From contig CM071594.1 of NCBI GenBank assembly GCA_036435485.1, positions 196,940,216-197,004,215 of the forward strand: DNA of 64,000 nt, read 5' to 3'. The notes beneath the pieces are model-generated. The model saw nothing but the letters and a program-made list of their open reading frames with translations. It had not been told where the DNA came from and made no database searches. The number at the start of each line of letters is the position of its first letter. The stretch's first letter is position 1. The DNA comes from Saposhnikovia divaricata (taxonomy: Eukaryota > Streptophyta > Magnoliopsida > Apiales > Apiaceae). Below, in pieces: positions 36,877 through 48,544 of this stretch. The position numbers and the translations under genes are program-made.

Positions 36877-37222
36877 TTGAATCCAGGTAACATCTCTTGT
36901 AGACCTCTTTCAGGTGTAGGAAAATAAAAGTGGCTTACTAGTTGTAGCTACCTTAATGCTAGGATCAATCGGGTAGGAATTTCCCTTTTCTTGTTAATAA
37001 AGTGCTCGGTTGGGTTGTGAATGTACGCCTACCAGTTGAACACCAATTACGATTTGATTTAATGAAACTGGAATCAACTTGCTTTTCCTTTATATTTGTT
37101 TTATGCATGAAAATGTATGGGTATATGTGGATGGATGCATGCTATGTGTAGCCTGTTTTATTTATGTTTGATAGAGGATACGACTGTTGAACCTAGTTCT
37201 TCATTATAAGCTTAATTATACT

Positions 37223-37240
37223 AAAGAACTCGGGGGGTAG
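37223..37240 (+). other. Internal polypurine tract of Tat-2
   Basis: AAAGAACTCGGGGGGTAG closely matches the tract before the 3' LTR (AAGGAACCGGGGGGTAG, 44104-44120), and the likeness carries on for a few bases into TAG-T. It lies 350 bases after the end of pol, before the antisense gene, as in Tat-1. Confidence 0.7.
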
Positions 37241-37319
37241 TAGGTGTACACTAATTAATGGAAATATAACTTGGCTTAAAAAAATGGGCAAATCGGAAAG
37301 CAAAATTTATGTTACGGAA

Positions 37320-37485
37320 ATGGGAACATATGGATTATATGCTTAAGGCTGGAAAACATATGGAATATATGTTAATTAATTACACGGATCATATGGAATA
37401 TATGTTAATTAATTACACGGATCATATGGAATATATGTTAATGGATTACACGGGTCACATGGAATATGTATGGACTATACGGATA
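37320..37485 (+). repeat. 33-bp tandem repeat, about 4 copies
   Basis: CATATGGAATATATGTTAAT starts at 37357, 37390 and 37423, with a weaker copy at 37456 (CACATGGAATATG) and a decayed one near 37326. As the period is 33, it makes an open frame (HMEYMLINYTD repeated), which is probably not a gene. It sits in the 3' spacer of Tat-2, as tandem repeats do in other Tat elements. Confidence 0.9.
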
Positions 37486-37718
37486 CCTGAATGGAGACGT
37501 ACGTAGATTACGTGCGCATGGATTGGAATATGTATGGCTTATACATGAAAAAGGGTGGAACCCCAAGGCATGAAGGTTCTAGGGTAACTAGGATCACGAG
37601 GGTCTCTCATAGGGAGGTTCAACCGTTTGAATCCCTAATTTCCGTGTAATCATGATGGTATATAACCAACCCCGTTATGGGACTTATGTACAACTGTGGA
37701 AGCTATGTACAATTTGAA

Positions 37719-37890
37719 GAACGGCTTCGCCACGACCCCAGGAAAACTGGGTGAGTGAGGTCTAACTCTTAGAAACTGGAACGCTAAGGATTTTAGCGGT
37801 GTGAGGATATCACATTGGAATGGCAAACAACTTCACCACGACCCCAGTGAAACTGGGGAAGTGAGGTTCAACTCTTGGAAGCTAACATTG
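37719..37890 (+). repeat. 105-bp duplication in the Tat-2 spacer
   Basis: CACGACCCCAG, CTGGG(G)AAGTGAGG and AACTCTTGGAAGCT-type sequence appear twice, starting near 37726 and 37831. No coding. Confidence 0.65.
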
Positions 37891-38005
37891 ATAGTAGTAT
37901 AACATTATTAGTAAGTTAACATCATAAGGGAATCATAAGGAAAGGAAATTTGGGCACATCTAGGGGTACGACAGGTGGAACACCTATCCCCCCGACTTAA
38001 AAGAC

Positions 38006-39585
38006 TGATAAGTGGATTTTATATCTACTATTTGCCTTCTGTTCGGACTTAAAACGTTTGCAAGTTCTCGAGTTTCGTTGTCATTTGATATGATTTTGTG
38101 TAATTTGTGTAGGTTGCATAGTCGGGTGGCATTGGTGGTGTTGGTGAAGTATTGGAGGTATTCCGTGAGCTTAAAGTAGAAATTACGGGAAGTCCAGGGC
38201 AAGAGAACTCGGGAATTTGAGCTCAATGCGCATACATCACTGTTTTGGCCATAACTGGAGTTCCAGACATCGGAATTGGGTGATTCAAAGCCCACGCGAA
38301 GAGGAGAGAAAGCTCTACAAATCTGGACAGGGAGTTGGAGGCGCTCCTGCGTGGTGTTGGGCGCTCCTGCGCGTGTTCAGGCGCTCCTGCGCATGTTTGG
38401 GCGCTCTAGCGCGAGGTGGTGCGCTCTAGCGCGCGCGGAGCAGTGCAGGGGCACTCGAGGACAGATTTCCAGGGGATAGCAAGCGCAGGGGCACGCGGCG
38501 TGGCGCAGGGGCGCTCGAGCGGTCCTTGGCAGAAATAGATGCCTAAACCCGGGTCATTTGTATTGGGCCTGTGCAATTTTAGGGCATCTATATATGTACT
38601 AGAGACCAAAAAAAACACATCATCGAGCGCAGTTTTAGTTTTCTTTTTCATTCTCTATCATCTATCAACAATTTTTTTCTTAGAAACAATTTCAAGGAAG
38701 AATCTCCAAGCTAGTGACAAGCAAGGAGTAATCTTTGGAACTTTTGTACTCTTCTATTTTGGGGATTTATTTCTAAACCTTATTTCTCTCTTCTTTTATT
38801 ATTTGTTGTTTTAGAATTATGTTTTCAATTGAACCCATGATGGTGCTAAGTTCAATTATGAACTAACACTTTCATGGGGTTCTAATGTTTTGTTTTGTGG
38901 ATTCTAGTAGTTGATAGTCTTGATAATATATGCTTGTGGTTTATACTAAGGTTACCTAGCATGGTTGTGTTAATTAATATAGATGTGCAGCTATCATCTA
39001 TTTTGTCAATCTCTAATGAATTCGAAAGTGGATTTAGAGATTAGGGCTTGCCATGTTAGCATAGGTTTATGACGGCTTCTCCGCATATTGGTAGTATAGA
39101 TTCGAAAGAACATTACTCCCCTATGTAGTTAATAATGGAACTTGTGATTAAATCGATTGTGTCACCCAAATCTCATAGACATATAGTGATTTGGATATAA
39201 TTGATGTCCGTAAAACTTCTATCTTAATTGTGGATGTTTTTATGGTTTGGTGTGAGTTTATTGAAAGATAGCTCTTACTACCTTAGTGTTCCTACTAGGT
39301 TCCTTAATAACCACATTGCATTGAATCTTGACGGTTAACCTAGATGAAACAATTCATGAAATTAGAACCCTGTGTTTCTCTCATATAAGTTAAATCACCT
39401 TAGTAAACTTTTAGTAGTATAGTTTAGATAAAACAACCAAATTTGATAATTGTTCAAGCGTTAAGAAATAACCATACACAGTTGCATAAGTACTAAATTG
39501 GCATTACACCTAGTCTCTGCGGAACGAATCTTATTTATCACTTGCTATTTGTGATCGCGTATACTTGCGTGTTTACGAGTCAACA
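38006..39585 (+). mobile_element. 1.6-kb solo LTR nested in Tat-2 3' spacer
   Basis: It begins TGATAAGTGGATTTTATATC and ends ACGAGTCAACA, with exact duplication AAGAC at 38001-38005 and 39586-39590. Joining the flanks restores continuous Tat-2 spacer. A TATA-like CTATATATG is at 38589-38597. The stretch CTGCGGAACGAATC near the end and the form of both ends recall LTRs of the Athila kind, but no internal region remains to prove it. A GC-rich minisatellite lies at 38336-38520. No coding: the frames at 38217-38479 are artefacts of the minisatellite. Confidence 0.88.
38336..38520 (+). repeat. GC-rich minisatellite (GCGCTCCTGCGC type)
   Basis: GGCGCTCCTGCG occurs three times in 60 bases, followed by GCGCTCTAGCGCG twice and GCAGGGGC(A/G)C three times. 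It is far more GC-rich than anything near it. It lies about 60-250 bases before the TATA-like site of the solo LTR, so it may be a U3 regulatory array. Confidence 0.8.
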
Positions 39586-39590
39586 AAGAC

Positions 39591-40191
39591 CCTATGGAAT
39601 ATGGGGGAAAACTTCAAGGCAAGGATTTGGAACGGATATGGGTACAGGTGGGAAACCTATCCCTTCTACGGTAGGAACCCTCCTAAGAATGAGGATGCAC
39701 TTGGGTTCACCCCTGGTAACTCACTTGGCAATAATCCTTAAAGCATGAAAGGCTTATGTCTAAGTCTATGGAATAACAACTCGGTGGCGTACGCCTACAG
39801 ATGGCATACGATTCTACACGTTGCCCAGGCTACGAAGGGTGTACCCCAAAGGCTAACCGAGGTTCATTCATCTTAACTAGGAACGTGGCATGGATTTTCT
39901 ACGAGGAACATATCACGGATTCTCTATAAGGCATGACATAACAAGACATCCACAAATATGTGCATGTGTGTGCGCACAAGGTGGGCATACAATAGATACA
40001 TATAAAAGAAAAGCATGCAAGGTTCATAAACCATCTACTTAGAGTTCAAAAGAAACCAATTCAAAAGTTATGGGTACAACTTTCGAGGCCTTCTGAGGAG
40101 CCCGCACCCTCAAAATAACGAGTTCACGGCGATCGACGCCGAAAGAGTTCTTAAAAAAGTTCACTTAAAAAGAGCGCATGATAAAGGATTA
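39591..40191 (+). other. Tat-2 spacer before the antisense gene
   Basis: Continues the sequence interrupted at 38005. No ORF of note and no repeat beyond short echoes of GGAACCC and ACCTATCCC. It would be the 3' untranslated part of the antisense transcript and of the element's own transcript. Confidence 0.5.
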
Positions 40192-42560
40192 CTAGCTTGG
40201 TTTGGTTGGAGAGGCAGGAGGAGTCACATCTACTGGGGAAGTCTGTGCAGTTTCGAGTTCAGACGGAATGACTTTCACCCGTGCTTCCACTATCGAACCC
40301 CCATCTTTTACTTCAGCTGTCTGGATCTCTGTGGCCTCCATCACGTCCTGTGCCGCAACATCTATAGGCACCTCATCATCTTGGGGCTGGGGAGTTTCAG
40401 TCATGACAACTTCTGGAACTTCGGAGGCTTTCTCTGCTTTAATCAGTTCGATGGCATCCACAGCATCTTGACCTAAGAGGTTCCAATCCAAGTTCGGGAA
40501 AACCTCATATGTGGAAGTCATGTAGTCTCTAATCCCAGCTTTATAGCCATTGTCGAATTCCTTGTTCTCCTGCTGAGCAATGATGACTTTGTACTTGGCG
40601 ATTGCACCCTGAAGTGTTCTCACTTTGAGCTCAAGTTTCTCCTTCTCTTTCTTATTGGCTTTGGTAGCATCCTCTCTCTCCTTATCCATGGTATCCTTCT
40701 CCTTCAGCAGCTTGTCTCTCTCCTGGATCAGCGTACCCTCACTCTCATAAAGCTTCTTGTTGGAAGCCAACAGCTTCTTCCTATCATTCTGAGAGGTCTT
40801 CAACTCCAAAAGTACCCTGTCAAGCTCTTCAACAGCCTTGGAAGCCTCAAGAATCTGGTTGTTATATTTCAGGGATAGGAAGAGGCTTTCGGCACTCACC
40901 AAGGATACCATGTTTGCGGCTTCCTCGAAACTTAGGCTGTCCCACTCTGAGATAGACTGTGCATGGATTGAATCTTTGATTGCATCAACAAAAGCAGTGA
41001 GGGGAGCTGGAGAGATGGTGCCAGAGGGACTTAGTTCGACCTCATGCTTGAAACGTTTGCCTCCCCGAGAGCCAGACGCCCCGGACACTTCAGGAGTATG
41101 TTGTGTAGGCCTCTTCCTCGAGGAAACATTCTTCTCTGTGGAAGCTGGGTTGATTTTTGAAGAGGGGACAGGGGTTCGCTCGACAGGAGATGGGGGTACA
41201 GGCGATCTGGAAACATTCTTATGTGCTGAACGCTTGGTGATGAAGGAAGGCACTGAGAAAGACATATCTGTATTATCACATGAATCATTAGCCAAGCCAT
41301 AAGAACAATAAAGATATTCTTCGGTAAAATATCAAGTAAATCGCATGAATAAAAAATGTGTGTGTGAAGCATAAATCACTAAGGGAAAAGCAAATAAAGG
41401 GGGAGGGGTACGCCTACAAGCAAGGATGTAAGCATGAACCTATCCCTTTGGAGGGTACGTCAACAGGATTCTCTTCAACAAGGGTACTGGCATCCCCTGG
41501 AGGCTTGGGGCTTAGTTTTTTGCTAAAACCTAAGCGAAGTAATTTTCTCTTGTTAAGCAGGCTAGCACCATCTCCTAGCCCTGCACTCATCCTTAGAGCT
41601 TACGAGCCCTTTTTAGCTCGTCTCCTTCTAGTATGGTTTGAGCAGGCATGTCTGGATAAGGGTTAAACTCTTTTCTATATTCTGGGCAGTCGTAGAAGTA
41701 TAAGAACTGCTTATGCCATCCCGACATTCCTTTTTTATTTCCTTTTATACATTTCCCCTGATGGACGTTCTAGGTGGTAAGATAAAAGAAACCAGTAGTC
41801 TTCCCAGTCTCTTTGAGTTGGTAGAAGAAACCCAACTCCCGAGCAGTCAGTTTGATTTGGAACATGGAATCATATAAAATATACATACAGATGGCCATGC
41901 GATAAGAATTTGGGGTCAATTGTAGTGGGGCAAGTTGGTAGGTGTTAAGAATATCCACAATGAGGGATGGAGCGGTAAAGACAATCCCAGTCTAAAGAAC
42001 TGAGCAGAGAAGACAGCACAAGGGATCATTTGATCTGGTTCGAAGTTGGAAAAGTCATGGCATCTTTCATCTGGTTGGGGTACGACCAGAGTACACCCCG
42101 GGTTGCAAACTCCTAGTAGATTTTCTAGCTTTTGGGCAGTCATTGAGGTACAGGTGTCGACACATGAAAGTTGATAGACAAGGGCAGTGGGGGTTTTAGC
42201 AGGAATAGCCTCATCCTGGTTTTCATCAGCCTCAGGCTGGTCATTGAAGGGTTCAACTGTTGGGGTTAAATTCTCCAATGAGTCGATTTCTTCCTCAGAT
42301 CCAAGAGAATTAGAACTAACGGTGGTAGGTACGATAGAAGAAAGATCAAGGGAGTAGGATCTGAGTGATATTTGGGCAGCAGTAGGGTCGAGGACTTTGA
42401 CTTTGGATCGAGTACGGCCACTCACGGTGGAGGTCATGGGAGGAAGTCAGGATATGGGGTTGGGTGAGGAAAACGAGTCACCATCGGAGGCTCCTGCAAT
42501 CTGAGAAATCTTTTTGGCAATAGAACTCTGGGACTTGTCAGATGCAGATTGGCTTAACAT
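40192..42560 (-). pseudogene. Antisense extra gene of Tat-2 (Transposase_28-like), spliced, broken
   Basis: Read on the minus strand. A coding exon starts at ATG 42560 (MLSQSASDKSQSS) right after an acceptor, TTTATGTGTGCAG. An in-frame TGA lies at 42449-42447, then it reads on (MTSTVSGRTRSKVKVLDP). PLHPSLVVDIL-type sequence, LAPLQLTPNSYRMAICM and KGMSGWHKQFLYFYD resemble the Transposase_28 region, with a frameshift near 41970 and stops around 41765. A probable intron ends at an acceptor GATAATACAG (41277-41268). The last exon (41267-40192) is open: MSFSVPSF, a basic segment KRFKHEVELSP, a long coiled coil (LIQERDKLLKEKDTMDKERE) and an acidic tail. The domain order matches the antisense gene of Tat-1. 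Function unknown. Confidence 0.72.
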
Positions 42561-43590
42561 CTGCACACATAAAAGTAAAGTGAGTTCTGAATCCTTGGGA
42601 CAAATCTTGGGGAATGGCAGTTGTCATACTAAGAAAAATATAGGGAAGGTGTACTGGTTATAGGGGTTCAAGAATGGGAACCCCCAATTTGTCTGGGATC
42701 ATTTCTTTTTGTTTCTCGAATATCAACAAAGGAAAATGGCTGGAGGTATTCCAATTTATCCTGGGTTTTCACATACAAGAAAAAACCACAAGACAGAAAA
42801 ATGAAAAGGAAAGGATAGGTGAGGCATTATTTCAAACAGGGCCTGTGCATGCGCATACCCCAGGAAAATGAAGGGGGTTACGCATGTGAAGCCCCTGGGC
42901 TGACAAAGTTATAATTGGGCATGGTAAAATACAACCCATATAAGAGGAAGTCGGGGTAGAGGAACCACGAATGGAAGTCCATTGACATTACGGGAACACG
43001 GGATTGGACAAAATGTCGATTAACAAATATGAGTAAGTGCAAAAAAAAAAAGAAAAGAAAAAATCGGGATTCGTGCACCATTGAAGAGCAGGTGTATGGA
43101 AACAGACATGTATATGCGGAATATGAACAGGTGGACGGAAGGTTATCATTGAAAGTAAGCAAATCTACTCAATTAGACAGTCAAGCATGGCATGCATATA
43201 TATAGATAATACAGAACTTCATCTAGAAATAGCATTCGACACAAGGAAAAGGGTAAGGAGACAGTCGGGACGGACTATCAGACATCAAAAGACACAAGTA
43301 CAAGGTCTGGGTGTACGAATGTGTGCCTCAGTGTACATAAAAAGTAGTGGGCATCAAATGATACAAGAAATAATGAAGGAGTAAGAACAGGAAGTACCTT
43401 TCGATTGAAGGAGATGATCGGAGAACGGGAATCTTCACCGGAATTAAGTCTGAACAGGCGAAACTATTGAAAGGGAGAGAAAAGGGTTTGGCGTCGATTT
43501 TCTGAGAAAGCGTAAAAGGGGAAAGGGTGTATGAGATATGTATATATAAGCGTATGGGGATATGAACCGGTGATACACGTGTCTCAACAT
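42561..43590 (-). promoter_or_regulatory. Antisense promoter, leader and leader intron of Tat-2
   Basis: On the minus strand a TATA-like CTTATATATAC lies at about 43538-43550. The following leader (about 43520-43400) is rich in CTC and TTC and ends at a possible donor AAAG-GTACTTCC near 43397. The acceptor GTGTGCAG at 42561 comes just before the first ATG. A TATA box, spliced leader and late ATG are the same arrangement as in Tat-1. Confidence 0.5.
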
Positions 43591-43599
43591 GCATAGGCC

Positions 43600-44103
43600 C
43601 GTGTGTGAGGTAGAGGAGTGAAGATAATTACAAACAAGGTTTTGGGAATATAAGAGTTTTGAATCTGGACGGGTGGAAGGCTAAATACATGGGATTTTGT
43701 GGAGGAAATGAAGTGGTTATGTGAAAATTAAATTCTAAAAATATTAGAGTCCTTATAAGTTTTGAAGTTTTAGTAGATTGGATTTCGCATGGGACTTTTG
43801 TTATTTTGGGGTTTATCGTTTAAGAAGAGCGTTTATCTAAATATGATTTTTGATATTTGAAAAAAAATGGATATGTGCACGGAAGCTGGTGGTCAAAGGA
43901 GTTCGAGGGGGGTAGCCCAGGGTGAAGATATGTGAATCCCAGAATGTTAATTCGAGGGTACAATTGTTAGCACAGGAGTTTCATGGTTGAATCCCTTGTT
44001 TCCTACAACGGGTACGCCCACGTAGGCTTAGGGGTTCGCATAGGATGAAGGTGTGATTAGAGGTACGAGTCATGTTGGGTTCCTTTTGCATTCAAATTGC
44101 TAC
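43600..44103 (+). other. Tat-2 spacer before the 3' PPT
   Basis: No ORF or repeat supported. It separates the antisense promoter from the 3' polypurine tract. Confidence 0.4.
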
Positions 44104-44121
44104 AAGGAACCGGGGGGTAGT
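44104..44121 (+). other. 3' polypurine tract of Tat-2
   Basis: AAGGAACCGGGGGGTAGT directly precedes the 3' LTR start at 44122. Confidence 0.85.
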
Positions 44122-44554
44122 TGTTGTGCCCAAAATCCGCCCTGGGCTAGATTTAAGGCCCATTAAGACGACAGACTTGAGTTAGTTGAATATGGAAGGG
44201 CAGGTTGAGTCCAAGGTTGAATGTGATGGCTTAGTATGCTTCGAGGATGGGTCGAGGGATGAGGATCTGGTGTTAAATGTGAAGCATGTTCGTATAGGGG
44301 TGCGGGCATGTGAACCCCAGATAAGGGTAAAGCTGTGGAGGCCAGAAGAGGGTTCGACTGAGTGGCAGGCGATCAAGCAGGGGTTCAACCGCGTGAACCC
44401 CGACAGTTCCCAGAAAATTGCACCAGCCATCGCGGGGCTCCTTAAAACGCGGAAAAACGGGTGGGGGATGTCCAAACGGCCCAGTAGAAAACTCCTAAAC
44501 AATAGGAAAGGTATATCAGAGGTGGTTATCGTGGATCAACATCATGTATACACA

Positions 44555-44601
<47 letters not shown>

Positions 44602-45066
44602 TATATGTATATATACGTATATATGGGAGATATATCATGGGAATAAAGGGATAAACCATGAGGTAACGGCTGGATAATTATGGAAGGCTGGATAAACAAG
44701 CGCTGGAGGTCAGTTACAAGGGATATGGCAAAAGAAGGTGGAGGATAATTATCAAGAACTACATGGGACTTGATCTCTTATATATATAGGAGTATGTAGG
44801 CAATTTGCAAGGTTAGACACACTTTGACACCTCTAACACTTGCTCCTAGCTGCTGGTTATTGATTGAATAGGTCATATTCGATCAGGATAGCAGGGAGTA
44901 CTTGCAAACTCAGTCCCGATATCCACCACTCATCCTCCCGAACTAGGGTTCATGAAACTAGGGTCTTGGCTTGTAATTCGGCCTGTTTTATCATTATTAT
45001 TGGATTATTTTGGTTTATTCTTGTAATTCTCTTATTGAAGTGTTGTACCAATTTTCCCTCACAACA
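44122..45066 (+). repeat. 3' LTR of Tat-2
   Basis: 945 bp, matching 24126-25072. The TA run is shorter and has an extra TATGTATATATACG-type piece after GCGCG. The TATA box is near 44776-44786. GAAAG follows. Confidence 0.95.
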
Positions 45067-45146
45067 GAAAGTATTAATGGGGTGAAAGTCCAATATAACT
45101 GAATTATATTTAACATTGTGCAAAATTATCATTGACGAGAATTAAA

Positions 45147-47409
45147 TCCTTATATATAATAAGCGGGGATCTTATCCATAATTTTGGTTTGGTCACTGTA
45201 CCGTCAAAATAATCTTAACCGTTAAATCTAATATTTTTAAAAATAAATGATCAAGATTATATCATATTAAAAAGGAAATTATAATCTAAAAAGGATATCA
45301 ATGTACTACCAAAATAATCTCAACCGTCGAATCTAATATTTTTAAAAATAGACGATAAAGATTATATCATATTAAAAAGGAAATTGTAATCTAAAAAGGA
45401 TATCATTAAAAAAGGTAGTATTGGAATTGATTTTTTTAAAAAAAATTATAATATGAAAAGGATTATAAATTAAAAGTATTTAGAATGTTAGTAAATTAGA
45501 GGAAACAGAGAAAGAACTACGGTGGTATTCAAATTGAATTTTTTTAAAAATAATTATAATATGAAAAGGATTATAAATTAAAAGTATTTAGAATGTTAGT
45601 AAATTAGAGGAAACAAAGAAAGAACTACGGTATGAGTTGTCACCTTTTAATTAGCTACTCCGTATCAAATGAGCCAGTATAATATAGGATTTTCTCATGC
45701 CACACTATCCACTTTCAACAATGTTCAGGTTACTAATTATGAATCGAATATTTCCGAAAGATTCCCTCAGGCTGTACCACATGTAGCTGATGCTTCCATT
45801 AATTATTAATATCTTAAAAAACAAAAAACTAAAATCAATTACAAATAAACAAATTAAAAAGATCTTTACAATGAATTTGAAAAGAAATCATAATATAATA
45901 ATATATAGAATTATAATTACATTATTCTATCAAGAAAAAATCTATATATACAAGACCATTAGTTACTTCAAAATAATTCTTCTTCATTGCCTCTAACCTT
46001 CATCCCATTTATCAAAATATTGAGATATTAAAATATCATTAGGCAAACTTTTTCAAGCGTAAAAGGGATCTTATCCATAATTTTGGTCATTGTACTACCA
46101 ATATAATCTCAACCGTCGAATTTAATATTTTTGAAAATAAACGATCAAGATTATATCATATTAAAAGAAAAAATTATAATCTAAAAAGGATATAATTAGA
46201 AAAGGTTGCATTAAAATTGAATTTTAGAAAGAAAATTATAATCCGAAAAGTATATTATTAAAAAAGGTTGTACTAGAATTGAATTTTAAAAAAAAAATCA
46301 TAATCAGAGAAGGATATAATTAAAAAAAGGTTGTACTAGAACTGAATTTTATTGATTTATTTATTAGTATTAAAAAAATCATATTTACTATTTTGGGTTC
46401 TATCTTGAGATCTAGAAATCAGATTTGGATGATTTTATAGTCCATGGGAAACTCATAAAATTATCTTTAATTTAGTGATGACTTAATAATTTTTATTCAG
46501 CTACAAACACTCAGAATCTCAAGAGAAAAAAATTACAATTTTTTGCATTAATCTGATTCAATGTAGAAGATCTACATTGTTAATGCAATTCAATATAAAA
46601 AAACATAAAACAGTTCCTGAATTTTATCCCGAATGATGTGGCACGCTAAGTGTCAAATTATAATCTGTTGGCACATATGTATGCACGCGGGGTCCCATAT
46701 TAATATTAGGAAAGTTACTAATTATATAGGTGACACGACAATTTTTGGGAAAATTTTCAGGGACTCTAGCATTTTCCAAAACCTAATTATATCTGATTTA
46801 AATCATTGACATACACATTTTCGTATTTCATTATAATACACGTTTTAGTTTATAACATCTTAAAATATAAAATAATTTTTTATTCAAGATCCAACGGTTT
46901 TCATCTATTTATTTTAATATCTAACGGTTCTTATTTATTTTGTCATACGGAGGTCCAAACTACCGATTATCAAAGTTTTGAACAAAATCTCTCATACACA
47001 TATTTATAAAATTGTATTTGGTTGTTAGCAGAACTATCTTCAGATAATAAAAAGAGTATTTTGATAATCAAAACCAATTATAAGTACAATTCATAAATCG
47101 AATAGATTTTTCAACGTAAAAAATCGTCAATTTCTTCTCTTTTTTGTTTCTGCGTAGGTTTAATTGCAAAACAATTGTTAAATCATCATTAAATTAAAGA
47201 TTATTTTGTTACTTCACGTGGGGTGTAAAGTTGTAAAAATCAAATTTTAAGAATTCAATATAGAGTACAAATATCAAAACGAATGTGTAAAATCTTATAT
47301 TTATCAATTTTTTAACAGTTTGATATGTAAATTAATAACATATAAAATCAAAAAAATTAAAATAATATAGATATTAAAGAAACCGTGCATGGCACGGGTT
47401 ATAAGCTAG
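45147..47409 (+). mobile_element. Non-autonomous Helitron, 2.26 kb
   Basis: The right end has a hairpin CCGTGC-ATG-GCACGG (47383-47397), then eight bases and CTAG, followed by host T. The left end is TCCTTATATATAATAAGCGG, preceded by host A. TC start, hairpin plus CTAG end and insertion between A and T are the Helitron marks. It has no Rep or helicase ORF. Inside are two tandem duplications: about 110 bp at 45195-45410 and about 115 bp at 45420-45645. A second copy of the left subterminal sequence is found at 46055-46100. Confidence 0.82.
45195..45645 (+). repeat. Two pairs of tandem duplications in the Helitron
   Basis: The first pair shares AAAATAATCT(T/C)AACCGT and GATTATATCATATTAAAAAG. 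The second pair shares AAAAGTATTTAGAATGTTAG and AAAGAACTACGGT. Copies are about 110-115 bp long and close to identical. Confidence 0.8.
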
Positions 47410-48536
47410 TAGTATTCAAAATTATTAGAGGACTACGCATCTCAAGAATGCGCAGAGCACATACGAGTTCGAATTTTAATGAGCTGGCATATGCATGCGC
47501 ATGACTGCATGAGCTTCATGCGTAGACTCCATATGCACATATGTGAAATGCATGGGTGGGAGGAACCATGAATTGCACACATGCGTAAGTTATTTTGTTT
47601 TTTTACAAAATTTCTTTTAAATAAATAAAATTTACGAGATCTAAAATCCAAATGGAATCCGGTGAACCCAAAAAATAAAAACTATTTAATCCCAAAAAAA
47701 ATAATAATTAAATATTAATTAAAAAAATAATATTAAATGGAAATTGTTTAACCCCTCATTTGTGTACTAGGTACGCATAACACACATGCGTGGTATATTT
47801 TTGTTTTATTTGTCTGTAGCTACGTTATATGTACAATAAGATACGTACTGAGCATTTTTAAAAATAAAAGAAAAATGACGACATATGCATATGAGATATG
47901 CGAGTTTGCATGATTAGAAAGGACACCTCCCACGCGCATGATTATTTCGGGTAGATACATTATGTTTTTGTGTTATTTCAATCATTTTCTCGTATTAGTG
48001 AGGGATAGAAAAAAGGATTTAAGAAGGAGAAACGACAATAAAAATTATTCATTCGTGTATGACCAACACTTTGAAATCATGATAATAAAAATAAAATAAT
48101 AAGCAGTCAGTACTTGTACTCTGTTGTAGATGAATCAGGTGGAACTCACAAATTGAGCAGAAGCTAGTAATTGCGCACATTCAGCTATGGATTAAGTACG
48201 ACTCCAATCCATTATTGAGTAGTAATAACCTTGTTAAGCAGCAAATCCGCTTCGTTTCGTGGAATAAAGATTAAATCCCCTGATTGGTTTTAATTACTCC
48301 ACTGACTTTAATTTGTGAGATCTAGCCTGCATGTTCAATTGTTCATGCGGTACTACTTTGAGGGACCATTTATGCTACATTGTTGAGTGACATATTATAA
48401 AAATTCTTTTTTAGTCGGTGAAGTACGCATGTTTTTTTATCCACAAATTACCATCGATGACTTTTAATTTTTGGATATTACGTTCATGTACAGATACTCA
48501 TCTGAACTAAACATTTTATTTAGGTTGAGTATTAAG
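47410..48536. other. Intergenic stretch with many CATGCGCATG-like palindromes
   Basis: No gene recognised. Between 47440 and 47945 words such as CATGCGCATG, CATATGCACATATG and ACACATGCGT recur. They resemble RY (CATGCA) elements, but the stretch has no neighbouring gene. The rest is AT-rich. Confidence 0.4.
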
Positions 48537-48544
48537 GTGAAGAG

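Larger units (their letters stand above)
24126..45066 (+). mobile_element. Tat-2: full-length Tat-type Ty3/gypsy element with two solo-LTR insertions
   Basis: LTRs 24126-25072 and 44122-45066 both run TGTTGTGCCC to CTCACAACA. The target duplication GAAAG is exact (24121-24125, 45067-45071). In order it holds a primer site, gag, protease, reverse transcriptase, two RNase H domains, integrase, an internal polypurine tract, an antisense gene and the 3' polypurine tract. The second RNase H and the antisense gene place it in the Tat lineage. Two later insertions (26973-32552 and 38006-39585) have their own duplications; without them the element is about 13.8 kb. About twenty single-base differences between the LTRs, counted by eye (near 2 percent), suggest a fairly young insertion. 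The coding regions are nevertheless broken. Confidence 0.95.

Noticed and set aside
38217..38479. Two overlapping Ala/Arg/Leu-rich frames
   Set aside because: They translate the GC-rich minisatellite of the solo LTR.
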